From assembly GCA_028095005.1 (NCBI GenBank), contig CM051459.1:134441657-134505656 (forward strand): a stretch of 64,000 nucleotides of DNA, written 5' to 3'. Below are positions 36,226 to 45,648 of this stretch, one piece after another. Position numbers and translations under genes: made by a program. Within the stretch, counting starts at the first letter, position 1. Each line of letters starts with the position of its first letter. The notes below the pieces were generated by a model, which saw only the letters and a program-made list of their open reading frames with translations, was not told the origin of the DNA and ran no database searches. Source of the stretch: Rhynchospora pubera. Taxonomy: Eukaryota; Streptophyta; Magnoliopsida; Poales; Cyperaceae.

Positions 36226-37962
36226 TGATCGGGTGTAGAACCAAGTATCAAAATAAATAAACCTCGTTTACCGATCTAATCGTTTGCAGAACAGCTCGAG
36301 GGTCGAATCCACAGGGACGGTGTTGGAATATCGGTCTTTTACTTTACTAAACTAGCTAGACGAGTTCAACTTTCTTTTGTGGATTAAAGGTTGAAGGTGA
36401 ATACAAATCCTAGATCTAATATTAAGACTAAAGCAAGAACTAAACAAGATAAAATCAGCAGGTCAAATAATTCTAGGATTTCTGGTTCCAAACGATTCTA
36501 CCTCTGTCAAAGTTGGAACGGTCCGTTCTAATGGTTGGAACGGTCCGTTTCAGCCTCTGTCAACGATTGGAACTGGCCGTTCTAGGTCAGACGCCCCCTC
36601 TCGGGCGGTCCGTCCTGACCTTGGAACGGTCCGTTCCAATGGTTGATACTTGTTTTGTCATCCTACTTAGTTATTTGCTGAGTGTTTTTACGTGAATTGG
36701 ACCAAACCTAACCTACAGACTTGCGCTCTAACTCTCGTTCAGGTCAAGTTGTGGGGTTATGTTTGATAAATCCTAAAAACTCCTAAATTTCAACTCTCGT
36801 TTCTTGGTTTAGGTGTTTCTAATTGATTTCTGGGTCTTGGTAAACTCTCAACCTCTCGGTTTGTTGAGTAAAACTTCTAATTATTTGAAGTTTGGTTAAA
36901 TCCTTTCGGATATCGCCTACCTAATTGATCTAAGTGTTTGCTTGTTATTGCAGATTGACTTTACTTTGACAATTAAACTAGGCCTTTGTTTAACGCAATA
37001 ATCAGATTCAAACAGTAACAAATTGCAACAAAAAGATAGAATAAAATTGCAGAAATCATAAACGCAACTTAACTTAGCAAATAAACAAGTATTCAAACAA
37101 AACAAGCAACTAAGTAGAAAGGTTTACAACCATAGCCTAGAACAATCAACTCAACAACTAAAAGACATCATGCAAAACAAAGAGAAATAGGAAATAAAGG
37201 AAGAATAAAACCCAATATGTCCTTGCTTTCTCTTGTAGGTCGAAATCTTCTATCGAAACGCCTTGTTTCTGCCACAAACCAGTCGATTCGGCGCTGCCAC
37301 GATCTTGACCTGAGACTTTTCTCTCAAATAGAACTATATCTAACCTTAACTTGGATCTGGAATTGAACTTCTCTCTTGTATATCTCAAAAATCCCCTCAA
37401 ACTATGTTTAAATAGGCATTAGAAATGTGTAGAGATGATGGAAATAGCAGAAGGCACGTTCTAGAAGTGCCAGAGATAGATTAGAACCGCCATGACATAA
37501 TAGAACTCTAAATTTGGCAACTCTTGACTATTTCTGGAAACTCTGGCGGTTTCTGTTGGGGCGGACCGTTCTAATATGGGACGGGTCGTCCCAATCATCT
37601 AGAACGGGCAATCCTGCTGTTTCTGGCAGTTTCGGCTGGGGCGGACCGTTCTAATTTGGGACGGTCCGTTCCAGAAATTTCAGCACTACGTCCTGTCAGT
37701 ATTTTGCCCATATCTCCTTCATCCGGACTCCGATTGAGGTGATTCAAGAACCGTTGGAAAGCTTACAACAAGATCTACATCATTATTGATTCATCTAAGT
37801 CATGTTTTTGTCCAAAATCTGCATTAAAGTAGGAATTATGGTAGTAACTCATTCTTGACACAAATCATAATTAAAATAACCCTAATTAACCTAACTCAAG
37901 TCAAATTGGTTTAGTTTTGAGACAAAATTCTACCAAAATATAAGTATAAAATCCTCTCATCA
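36226..37962 (-). repeat. 5' LTR (element orientation)
   Basis: 1737 bp, seemingly identical to 31988-33724. Identical LTRs mean insertion was recent, after the MULE and its Plant Mobile Domain gene were already in place. Confidence 0.93.
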
Positions 37963-38425
37963 GAGGTGGACCAGCGTCTTGTGACATTGGGCCTTATTCA
38001 TTTCGTTGAGTTAGGTCACATGCCATTGGATCGTTCCATGATACAGGGTCTAGCCATGTTCTGGAGGCCCGAGACCCACACGTTCCACTTTCCCCGCGTA
38101 GGCGAGATGACCGTTACTCTTGAGGTATTATTTTTTCCAAGTTCTGTTGGTAGCTATTTATTTATTTATTGTTTTTTTTTGTTGTTTAATAAAAAATGTA
38201 AATAAAATTTGCAGGATGTCGCCTTCATTTTTGGCTTGCCTACGACTGGACGACCGGTGACCGGTCGTACTGATTACGACGATGTGCAGAAGCTAGCCGA
38301 CTTTGCATTGCCACGGGACACTCCTATGGAGGATGTTCTAGATTGCTTCAGAGAGAGGGCGACTGATCGACGTGCTGGGAGGTAACAAACGTTTTAAAAT
38401 TTAATTTAAATTTTGAGATATGCTG

Positions 38426-38430
<5 letters not shown>

Positions 38431-38502
<72 letters not shown>
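38431..38502. repeat. (TA)n(TG)n microsatellite
   Basis: A run of TA units followed by about 18 TG units in an intron of the Plant Mobile Domain remnant. Confidence 0.95.
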
Positions 38503-38506
<4 letters not shown>

Positions 38507-38610
38507 GTTTATGTAATGCAGGAAGCTTCACGCAGTACAGTTTGGGAAACTGCGTGATATGTGGGCACAGGGACCTGGGTCAGAGGACGCAGATAGGATC
38601 GATAGATACA

Positions 38611-39120
38611 CTCTGAAAAATTCTAACAAAAATACTGAGCTGTTAATTGGCAGACGAATTTTTCTAAACTTAAATTTCAAATTTTTTAGGCGTACCATTT
38701 GTTCAAAACAAAAATGACAAAGGACCAAGATAGTCACACTTTGAACTGAAAAAACAGCTCTACTTTCGAAAAGTTTGGCGCTACAAAAATATGAAATACG
38801 CTCTGAAAAATTCTAACAAAAATACTGAGCTGTTAATTGGCGGACGAATTTTCCTAAACTTAAATTTCAAAATTTTTAGGCGTACCATTTGTTCAAAACA
38901 AAAATGACAAAGGACCAAGATAGTCACACTTTGAACTGAAAAAACAGCTCTACATTCGAAAAGTTTGGCGCTACAAAAATATGAAATACGCTCTGAAAAA
39001 TTCTAACAAAAATACTGAGCTGTTAATTGGCGGACGAATTTTCCTAAACTTAAATTTCAAAATGTTTAGGCATACCATTTGTTCAAAACAAAAATGACAA
39101 AGGACCGAGATAGTCACACA
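38611..39120 (+). repeat. 190 bp tandem repeat, 2.7 copies
   Basis: Units start at 38611, 38801 and 38991, each beginning CTCTGAAAAATTCTAACAAA. The third stops near 39119 after ATAGTCACAC. Differences between units are a few bases. The array replaces the rest of the Plant Mobile Domain gene, and its origin is unknown. Confidence 0.92.
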
Positions 39121-39404
39121 ATCAAATCAATACTTTTTCTTTTTTTTTTACTGTTTTCAATTTAAGTAAATTAATAATTATATTTTAATTAAAATTTTAA
39201 AATTAAATTAATAATTTATATTATTTTGTAAATTAAATTAAAGTAGTTAAAAAAATCATATCTCAATCAACTTATATTAACTAAATGAAATTAAATTAAA
39301 TTAATTACTTCAAACAACTAAATAAGATTTTATTACATTAAATTAAGTCAAATTATTAAATAATTTTATTTAATTAATTTTTAATGTCATTAAATTCATG
39401 CAAC

Positions 39405-39650
39405 TGATAAAGTCTGGAAAAAAACTGCAAAAGGACAGGCGTGCTCTGATAAAAGCTCAAAAGTATACTGATGCCTACCTAAGCACTGCAAAAGGACAGG
39501 CGTGCTCTGATAAAAGCTCAAAAGTATACTGATGCCTACCTAAGCAAAGCAAAAAGGACAAACGTATTCTGATAAAGTCTGAAAAGTATACTGATGCCTA
39601 CCTAAGCTATGCAAAATGACAAACGTATTCTGATAAAGTCTGAAAATATA
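39405..39650 (+). repeat. 61 bp tandem repeat, about 4 copies, upstream of the zinc-finger gene
   Basis: Units carry GTATACTGATGCCTACCTAA and TCTGATAAA(A/G)(G/T)CT. The first two are almost identical and the last two form a second variant with ACAAACGTATTCTG. The array ends about 120 bp before the ATG at 39769 and may act as a promoter repeat. Confidence 0.85.
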
Positions 39651-39768
39651 TGACATTATATTTATTAATTTTAAATAATTGCAAGTCTAAACTGATCTAT
39701 AAAATTATTCTTCCCCAGCAAAAATATGTCACACCCACTCAATCCTTCTTCCTTCAACATTCACTACC

Positions 39769-40746
39769 ATGGAGAAAGGAAATACCTCCGACAGTGAAGT
39801 GCGGGAATGGCCATCTACTCGACATGAGTACTTGCCAAATTACAAACATTCCCCTGCCAATCCAAATGAGATCGAAAAAGGAGATTATCATGCGATATGT
39901 AATAAATGTTACCGCAAATTCGACTACAATATCCATTCGCAATATGGTGGCGAGTGGCCATTATACACCCATTATCAGTGGCACATTCATGGTGGCCCAG
40001 AAAGAGACCGCAGGGAGAGATTGCGACATTACCTTACTAAACCTGAGTCGAGCAACTCTGAACTCTATAAAAAGTACTACACAGAACCTGAACCGATGCC
40101 GGAACTCAAACCGTGGAAACCAGATCCTACACCCATGATTGTTTACGAAAGCATATACGATTTTCGTGGAGACCACACAGTGAGTTGTACAAAGTGTGGT
40201 CAGGTTTTCAATTTCAAAGATACCATTTTGCGTGACCACTACGATGAACACAAAAAACAAGAAGAGAGGGATGAAATTGTAAAGAGATTCAGAGTGAAAG
40301 AACAATGGTTCGAAAGGAGAAGAATGGAAGAAAAGGCCGCCGAAGAGAGCCGGAGGTTGCAACAGGAAAAAATTGGAAAAAAAATTAAGGAGAGCCTAAT
40401 CAAGATCAAGAAGAGAGATGAACAACGCAAAATTGCAGTAGCTAGAATGGCTGAGATTGAGCAACAAGAAGCCGAGGCAGCTTTCTGGAACGAAGCCGCT
40501 CAATTCGCAGACAACCCGGCTGCGAATAATCAACAAGAAAATGATGAGGCTTTTTGGAACGAAGCAGCTCAACTCGCTGAAAACCACGGTGCCAGTAATG
40601 AACAACAACCTGATGCCGCTTTCTGGAACGAGGCCGCTCAATTCGCCGACAACCATGGTGCCAGTAATCAAGAAGAAATGAATGCGGAAGAAGATCAACC
40701 CTGGTGGGAGGAAATTCTGCAACATGTAGATGATCAAGATCTCTAA
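39769..40746 (+). CDS. Unrecognised 325-residue paired zinc-finger-like protein carried by the MULE
   Basis: Intact single-exon frame inside the MULE; the ATG has a good context (ACCATGG). I do not recognise the protein. Two related metal-binding units are visible. Unit 1 (about residues 38-74) is C-x2-C-x20-H-x3-H, resembling BED spacing. Unit 2 (about 143-164) is C-x2-C-x13-H-x3-H. Both follow the plan GD[YH]..xC-x-KC-x3-F, suggesting an internal duplication. A long charged helix or coiled coil (about 165-235, rich in E, K, R, Q) follows, then three repeats of about 23 residues sharing FWNEAAQ[FL]A[DE]N, and an acidic end with PWWEEILQHVDD. Possible role, by inference only: a DNA-binding regulator or mobilisation factor of the element, or a captured host gene. 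No transposase catalytic triad is seen. Confidence 0.75.
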   Translation: MEKGNTSDSEVREWPSTRHEYLPNYKHSPANPNEIEKGDYHAICNKCYRKFDYNIHSQYGGEWPLYTHYQWHIHGGPERDRRERLRHYLTKPESSNSELYKKYYTEPEPMPELKPWKPDPTPMIVYESIYDFRGDHTVSCTKCGQVFNFKDTILRDHYDEHKKQEERDEIVKRFRVKEQWFERRRMEEKAAEESRRLQQEKIGKKIKESLIKIKKRDEQRKIAVARMAEIEQQEAEAAFWNEAAQFADNPAANNQQENDEAFWNEAAQLAENHGASNEQQPDAAFWNEAAQFADNHGASNQEEMNAEEDQPWWEEILQHVDDQDL

Positions 40747-40930
40747 GTTTATTTATTACTTTGTTTTTAAGTACCCTGGTGTGTTCATTTATATTATGGT
40801 TTTTTATGTACATTTTTCCTTTTATATTATTTTAGTGTGCTAAATTATATTATGATTTTCATGTATTTTTCCCTTTCTTTTATTTTAGTGTGCTAATCTA
40901 TATTATGGTTACAAAATTCAATTCTTCTTC

Positions 40931-41010
40931 TAATGGTGAACATATACATAAAACAAAGTGAACATATAAACGATCTAAGTGAACACATACAAATAAATAA
41001 GTTCTATAAA
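40931..41010. mobile_element. Partial GTGAACATAT-family MITE inside the MULE (copy F)
   Basis: One arm only: GGTGAACATATACATAAAAC, AAAGTGAACATATAAACGATC and AGTGAACACATACAAATAAA. The matching second arm is missing, so it is a truncated copy. Confidence 0.6.
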
Positions 41011-41267
41011 AATAAATTATAACATAAATATTATGAATTAAATGAAATAAATCTAATATTTAATTATAAGTTTATATTATAATTATTGCCATAAATAAAT
41101 TATTACATAAAGTATTATGTACTTATTATGTACAACATTTAACATAATTGAAAATTTTTAATATTAAAAATAAAACCATCCATATCAAATTAATATCAAA
41201 ACTTTAAATATTAAAATATTATTCATAATATAGAATTATATTATACTAACATTCTTCATAATAAAAT

Positions 41268-41480
41268 ATATTAATTTAATATCTTATCTTCAAAATATAT
41301 TACAAAAATTTTATAATATATTAATTTAATATTGAAATTTTATATATTTAATTAATGTTTATAATAGAAGTAAAATAAAATATATTAATTTAATATCTTA
41401 TCTTCAAAATATATTACTAAAATTTCATAATATATTAATTTAATATTGAAATTTCATATATTTAATTAATTTTTATAATA
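41268..41480. repeat. 104 bp AT-rich tandem duplication near the MULE right end
   Basis: The phrase ATAAAATATATTAATTTAAT starts at 41271 and again at 41375, followed by matching sequence in both units. Function unknown. Confidence 0.8.
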
Positions 41481-41531
41481 GAAATACAATAAAACCATGA
41501 AAAACAACAAAATTGAGCAGTTACAGCACTG

Positions 41532-41728
41532 TTCGGAATCCCAGATTCCGATCTAACGTTAGATCGGAATCCCAGAATCCGATCTAACGTTAGATCGGAA
41601 TCCAGGAATCCGATCTAACGTTCGGAATCCAGGATTCCGATCTTACGATACTATTTATATTAAACTGATTAAATTGATATTAATTTTATTGGATTATATT
41701 ATTTTAATATTATTTTTTAAAATTTCGG
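41532..41728 (-). repeat. MULE right terminal inverted repeat
   Basis: Inverted copy of 30250-30446, including the chain of GATCGGAATCC palindromes and the outer AT-rich 80 bp. It is followed directly by the 9 bp duplication ATAGTTTAA at 41729-41737. Confidence 0.9.
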
Positions 41729-41786
41729 ATAGTTTAATGTGTTGAACTCTTGAGAGGAAAAAGAAAACTTTATTCCTTTTTTTTCC

Positions 41787-42085
41787 GGAATGATAACTGC
41801 CGTCTGCAGTTTTTTTATCCATGTCATCGTTAAATATAAAAGTGAACATATACAACAAATAAGGTGAACATATAGACGATCTAAGTGAACACTTATAAAC
41901 AAATAAGTGTTGTCATCACTTGTTCAGAATTTTACATGCATATTCAATTTATTTTTATGGAACTTATTTGTCTGTATGTGTTCACTTAGGTAGTCTATAT
42001 GTTCACTTTGTTTGTTGTATATGTTTACTTTATATTTTGCGATAGCAGAGATGGAAAAACTGCAGATAGCAATAATCAATTTCCC
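41787..42085. mobile_element. GTGAACATAT-family MITE, copy B
   Basis: A 299 bp hairpin-type element with ends GGAATGATAACTGC..TCTGCAG and CTGCAGATAGCAATAATC. The arms hold repeated GTGAACATAT. It lies 50 bp beyond the MULE duplication. Confidence 0.75.
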
Positions 42086-42581
42086 TTTTTTTATTTATTA
42101 ATATATTAATATAAAGAGGGAGGTTTTTGTAAACTAATATTTGCAAAATTAAAGGTGCATGCGCTCATTTCGGGAATAAAGTCATCCGGTTGCAACATGG
42201 GAAATTACTATTGATTTTTTTTTTTTTCTGTGGCAAACATCCGGTTGTCAATAGTAATTTTCCATTTAAAACACAAATATTTTGAAAAGGAAACAAAGCT
42301 CTATCTGCTAGTCAAATATTTACAAGATGAAATGTGAAAAAACAGATATGGAAATTGCTTCTCAGTTCTCACACTACTTTTTTTTTCAGCGAAACACTCC
42401 TACTTTATTAAAATGCCCCTAATTCTTTCCTTTTTTTTATTTATACATCAGTACAATTTAAAAGGTTTTTTGTTATTGTTATTTACAAAAATTTAAGAGT
42501 GAGATGCTAAAATTGGGAGTTTGAAAAGCAATTCATTTAGACAGATATGCTCATTAAAGCAAGGTTTCTTTTCTTTTCTTT
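42086..42581. other. Intergenic, no feature recognised
   Basis: AT-rich spacer between two MITEs. No gene is visible. Confidence 0.45.
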
Positions 42582-42729
42582 GGTGGCGTTTGGATGCGTT
42601 GAGAAGAAGCAAGAAGAAGGAAGAAGGGAAGAAAAAATATTATAAACAATCCAAACTCTTCACAAAGTTACACACTTCCCAATACTTCTTCCATTCTTCC
42701 CTTCTTCCCACACCTATCCAAACGGAGCC
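42582..42729. mobile_element. MITE, PIF/Harbinger-like, copy 3
   Basis: 148 bp with ends GGTGGCGTTTGGATG and ATCCAAACGGAGCC, flanked by TTT on both sides. The interior has TATAAACAATCCAAACTCTT and TTACACACTTCCCAATACTT. Confidence 0.7.
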
Positions 42730-43320
42730 TTTGAAAAGCAATTCCCACGATTTCTTTTCCTTTAATGAATGGATTCAAACGCCGTAAAATAGATGGGGAA
42801 AATAAAATGTCAAATACATTGTACTTTGTCCCTCTAAAAACGTTTTTCATGTCAGCAAAAAAAAAAAGAAAAAAAGAAAAGATATGGTCATTATTAAATA
42901 TTCCGTCTGTTGTTCTTAAATTTAATGAATGGGTTCAAACTTTGTTGCGTAAAGGAAAAATTTAATGTCAAAACATCCGTTGAGGGGGAGATGTGCTCAT
43001 TAATTAAGTATATTCCGAGTTTTTATTCTTATACAATGAACGGATTCAAACTGTTTAGAATACATGAGGAGAATTTTAATACCAAAGAAGTCGTGTCTTG
43101 TCCCTTTTAAAAAACCGTATGCTTATGAGCTTATCAGAAACTCAGAAAGAGATGTGCAATGTGCTTATTAAATGAGCACGGGTCATTAATTGGTTTTACA
43201 TATGCTCATTAAAAATGAGCACGGGTTCGCTCTTATTTTTTCCCACACAAAATATTAAAATGAGAACCTTCGTCCCAAGAGAATCGAACTCCGGCCTATC
43301 ACAATACAATCAAATTGTCG
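42730..43320. other. Spacer with a thrice-repeated phrase
   Basis: A phrase like ATGAATGGATTCAAACG or ATGAATGGGTTCAAAC occurs near 42764, 42923 and 43036, each followed by similar sequence (a G/A-rich run and AATTTAATGTCAAA). This suggests an old tandem repeat of about 110-160 bp. No gene. Confidence 0.45.
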
Positions 43321-43590
43321 AAAATTGATTACTGTCATCTACAGTTTTACCATCCCTATACAGCAAACAAAGTGAACATACAGACAATCTAAGTAAACAC
43401 ATACAAGCAAATAAGTTCAATGAAAATAAGTTGAATATGCATGTAAACTTCTAAACAAGTAGTAACAACACTTATTTATTTGTAAGTGGTCACTTAGATC
43501 ATTTATATGTTCACTTTATTTACTGTATATGTCCACTTTGTATTTAGCGATGGCTGGGATGATATATTTGCCGATGGCACTTATAATTCC
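43321..43590. mobile_element. GTGAACATAT-family MITE, copy C
   Basis: 270 bp. The left end (AATTGATTACTGTCATCTACAG) resembles copies D and E, while the right end (GCCGATGGCACTTATAATTCC) resembles the left end of copy A, so two end subtypes exist in the family. Confidence 0.72.
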
Positions 43591-43615
43591 TGCAAATTGC
43601 CAGACTAAATCTGTA

Positions 43616-43755
43616 TCCGTTTGGATTCCATTTGAGAAGAAGGGAATAAGAAAATAAATTTATTATAAACAATTCAAACTCTTCACAAAGATACACACTT
43701 CACAATACTTCTTTCCACTTCTTCCCTTCTTCCTATCTTTCCACACCTTATCCCA
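43616..43755. mobile_element. MITE, PIF/Harbinger-like, copy 4 (degenerate)
   Basis: Starts ATCCGTTTGGATTCC and contains TATAAACAATTCAAACTCTT and ATACACACTTCACAATACTT. The right end has decayed to CACCTTATCCCAC. No duplication seen. Confidence 0.55.
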
Positions 43756-43930
43756 CTTTTGGTATAGTAACAAGATTTTAGTTTAATTGTACTTTTTGAG
43801 AATGCTTTAATAGATTCAGGTTCCACTTCTTTGGGGACTACTTATAAAAAAAAAATTGAAGATCTTACTTTTAATATTTATTATAAACAATTATCTAGAT
43901 GGTTTATATATGAAATTGTATTTATACTTC

Positions 43931-44208
43931 GGAAATTAATTATTATCATCTGCAATTTTGTAATATCTTGACATTGTTTGAACAAAATAAACACATAAAA
44001 TAGACAAAGTGAACATAAAAATGATCAAAGTGAACATATATAAACAAATAAGTTCAATAAAAATAAGTTAAATGTGCATATAAAAATCTGAATAAGGATG
44101 ACAAAACTATTTTTTGTATGTGTTCATTTCGATCAACTATATGTTCAACTTATCTGCATTACGTGTTTATTTTGTTCTGACAAAACTGCAGATGGCAATT
44201 ATCATTTC
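43931..44208. mobile_element. GTGAACATAT-family MITE, copy D
   Basis: 278 bp. Ends GGAAATTAATTATTATCATC and GCAGATGGCAATTATCATTT. The arms contain AAAGTGAACATA on the left and ATATGTTCAACTTAT on the right, more diverged than in B and E. Confidence 0.68.
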
Positions 44209-44712
44209 TCTAAATAAAGCACGTCATAAACTTCTCTCTTTTTAATGTTGCGAAAGATCTCAAAAACGATGGTCAATATATATAGTTAATTATTATTTAA
44301 AATTATGATGAACGTGTTCGATGGGAATTTATGTCTTTCAAAAAACCTTTATTTTTTTTTACCGAAGTTCTTATAATATTCGTTGAATCTCTCGAGATTT
44401 CATCGGAACCGCTGACTTAATTATTATAAAATAGTCCAATAACAATTATTATCAAATTTAAATTTGATGAGTTTACAAAATATTTTAGTATCCCTCATAA
44501 AAGGTACCTATATTTAGTTCGATTATTTGGTTGACCAGATGAATAAAAAAAAAACATTAAAATGATAATTCGCCCTCTATGTTAACGTTGGCTATTATAT
44601 ATTGTACTGCTTTTGAAATAATAAAAAAGTTCAGAGGCCAAAGTGAATTTTTTTAAAAAACTTAATTGAAATTCATTTTAAAAGACAAACAATATTAGGT
44701 GCTATTTAATAA
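44209..44712. other. Intergenic, no feature recognised
   Basis: AT-rich spacer between MITE copies D and E. Confidence 0.4.
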
Positions 44713-44986
44713 GGGAAATTGAGTACTGTCATCTGCAGTTTTACTATCCCTGTCATCGCTAAATATAAAGTGAACATATAAAACAAACAAAGTGAACATA
44801 TAGATGATCTAAGTGAACACATACAAACAAATAAGTTCAATATACATGTAAAATTCTGAACAAATGATGACAACACTTATTTGTTTGTAAGTGTCCACTT
44901 AGATCATCTATATGTTCACCTTGTTTGCTTATATGTTCACTTTATATTTAGCAATGGTAGAAATGGCAGATGACAGTTATCATTCC
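44713..44986. mobile_element. GTGAACATAT-family MITE, copy E (best preserved)
   Basis: 274 bp. The left arm (ACTGTCATCTGCAGTTTTAC, CATCGCTAAATATAAAGTGA) pairs with the right arm (TCACTTTATATTTAGCAATG, GCAGATGACAGT). TTAATAA occurs just outside both ends, but with a 3-base gap on the right, so the duplication is uncertain. Confidence 0.78.
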
Positions 44987-45648
44987 TGATTAATAAGTGA
45001 TGATATATCAACGAGGCATTCTTTTCCTTGGTACAGGAAAAATCCAACAAAATTTCGAAAGAAAAGAAAAAGAAAAATCACGAGCACATACGGCCATACA
45101 TCCAGCCTCTTTCGAGGTGCTCTTTTGTTTATTTCGAAAATAATGAATACAAATGAGATTATAATAAACAAGAAAACGATATAAGATCTCTTTCGAGGTG
45201 CAGAGCTCTCAACTTGCCATCTTTAAACTATGTTAAAAATTTGAGTATTATTCTGATAGTTCTCTGTACTTCCAATTCACTTGTATTGATTGCCGACTCA
45301 TCACTCAGCCAATAATTCTTACTAGTACAAAAAAAAAAAAAATGCACCTAATTGTTTGCAAAAGAAACAAATTTAATTTATTGCTCGGATTATAAAAATA
45401 CACAGGTAAGAAGAAAACTTAAATTGAACAAGATCGTGTTGAAGTAGTGATCACTAACCTAGTGTTCTGAAAGAAATGTTATGTTAGACTTGAGAGTGAG
45501 TTATTATGCCTGTAACTTGTTCCTGGATTTCAATTCTCCATAAAGCAAGATTTCAAGAGCTTTGTTTGCACAAATTGCTAAATCAGATAAAGCTCATGGA
45601 CTCACCTTTGAAGTAACAATTGTTTTCCGTTTTTTGCTTTACACTCTA
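44987..45648. other. Intergenic, no feature recognised
   Basis: AT-rich spacer. No gene or repeat stands out. Confidence 0.4.

Larger units (their letters stand above)
31988..37962 (-). mobile_element. Non-autonomous LTR retrotransposon nested in the MULE
   Basis: 5975 bp, flanked by the 5 bp duplication GAGGT (31983-31987 and 37963-37967). Two 1737 bp LTRs (31988-33724 and 36226-37962) begin TG and end CA. I found no difference between them on reading, and their shadow frames translate identically. Orientation is minus. The primer-binding site next to the right LTR is complementary to the tRNA-Asp 3' end, and a polypurine tract abuts the left LTR. The internal region is only 2501 bp with no gag, protease, RT or integrase. 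A tRNA-Asp primer is known for the Athila/Calypso lineage of Ty3 elements, so a derivative of that group is my inference. Confidence 0.93.
31528..38609 (+). pseudogene. Plant Mobile Domain (MAIN-like) gene, interrupted and truncated
   Basis: Recognisable exons: 31528-31732 (ATG at 31539; MPPRRRIPEDPRRSTRR and a Ser/Pro-rich stretch), 31938-31987 joined to 37968-38124 once the LTR element is ignored, 38215-38381, and 38522-38609. The last three encode the Plant Mobile Domain signature (FWRPETHTFHFPRVGEMTV, then TLED, FGLPTTGRPVTG and KLRDMWAQGP). Such domains occur in host MAIN/MAIL proteins and in MULEs and Ty3 elements. Breaks: the LTR retrotransposon at codon level in exon 3, a run of 16 C at about 31657-31672 that puts the end of exon 2 out of the frame that would read PADQLLHLSQSELRG, and abrupt replacement by 190 bp repeats after 38609. 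The domain's C-terminal two thirds is missing. Confidence 0.82.
30250..41728 (+). mobile_element. Mutator-like element (MULE), 11.48 kb, with long TIRs
   Basis: The two ends are inverted copies of about 197 bp (30250-30446 and 41532-41728), starting CCTAAATTTTAAAA and CCGAAATTTTAAAA. They differ at only a few bases. The element is flanked on both sides by the identical 9 bp ATAGTTTAA (30241-30249 and 41729-41737). Long TIRs plus a 9 bp duplication are the hallmark of MULEs. Contents in order: TATA box and leader exon, a Plant Mobile Domain gene broken by an LTR retrotransposon and truncated, three tandem-repeat blocks, and an intact zinc-finger-like gene. I see no MURA/MULE transposase, so it is probably mobilised in trans. 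Confidence 0.9.

Noticed and set aside
31983..37967. Whole 31988-37962 region as part of the Plant Mobile Domain gene intron
   Set aside because: TG...CA LTRs, a 5 bp duplication, primer site and polypurine tract define a transposon inserted within an exon.
38611..39120. Regular 190 bp repeats as a possible CRISPR array
   Set aside because: Units are contiguous long repeats with no short repeat-spacer pattern, in plant nuclear DNA.
39650..40138. 162-codon plus-strand frame overlapping the zinc-finger gene start
   Set aside because: Different frame with no recognisable motifs. It overlaps the better-supported 325-residue frame.
39961..40362. 133-codon minus-strand frame and other frames antisense to the zinc-finger gene
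   Set aside because: Antisense shadows. The plus-strand frame has structured motifs and a good start context.
30250..41728. Classification of the large element as hAT or CACTA
   Set aside because: The target duplication is 9 bp, not 8 or 3, and the TIRs are about 197 bp without CACTA ends. This fits Mutator-like elements.
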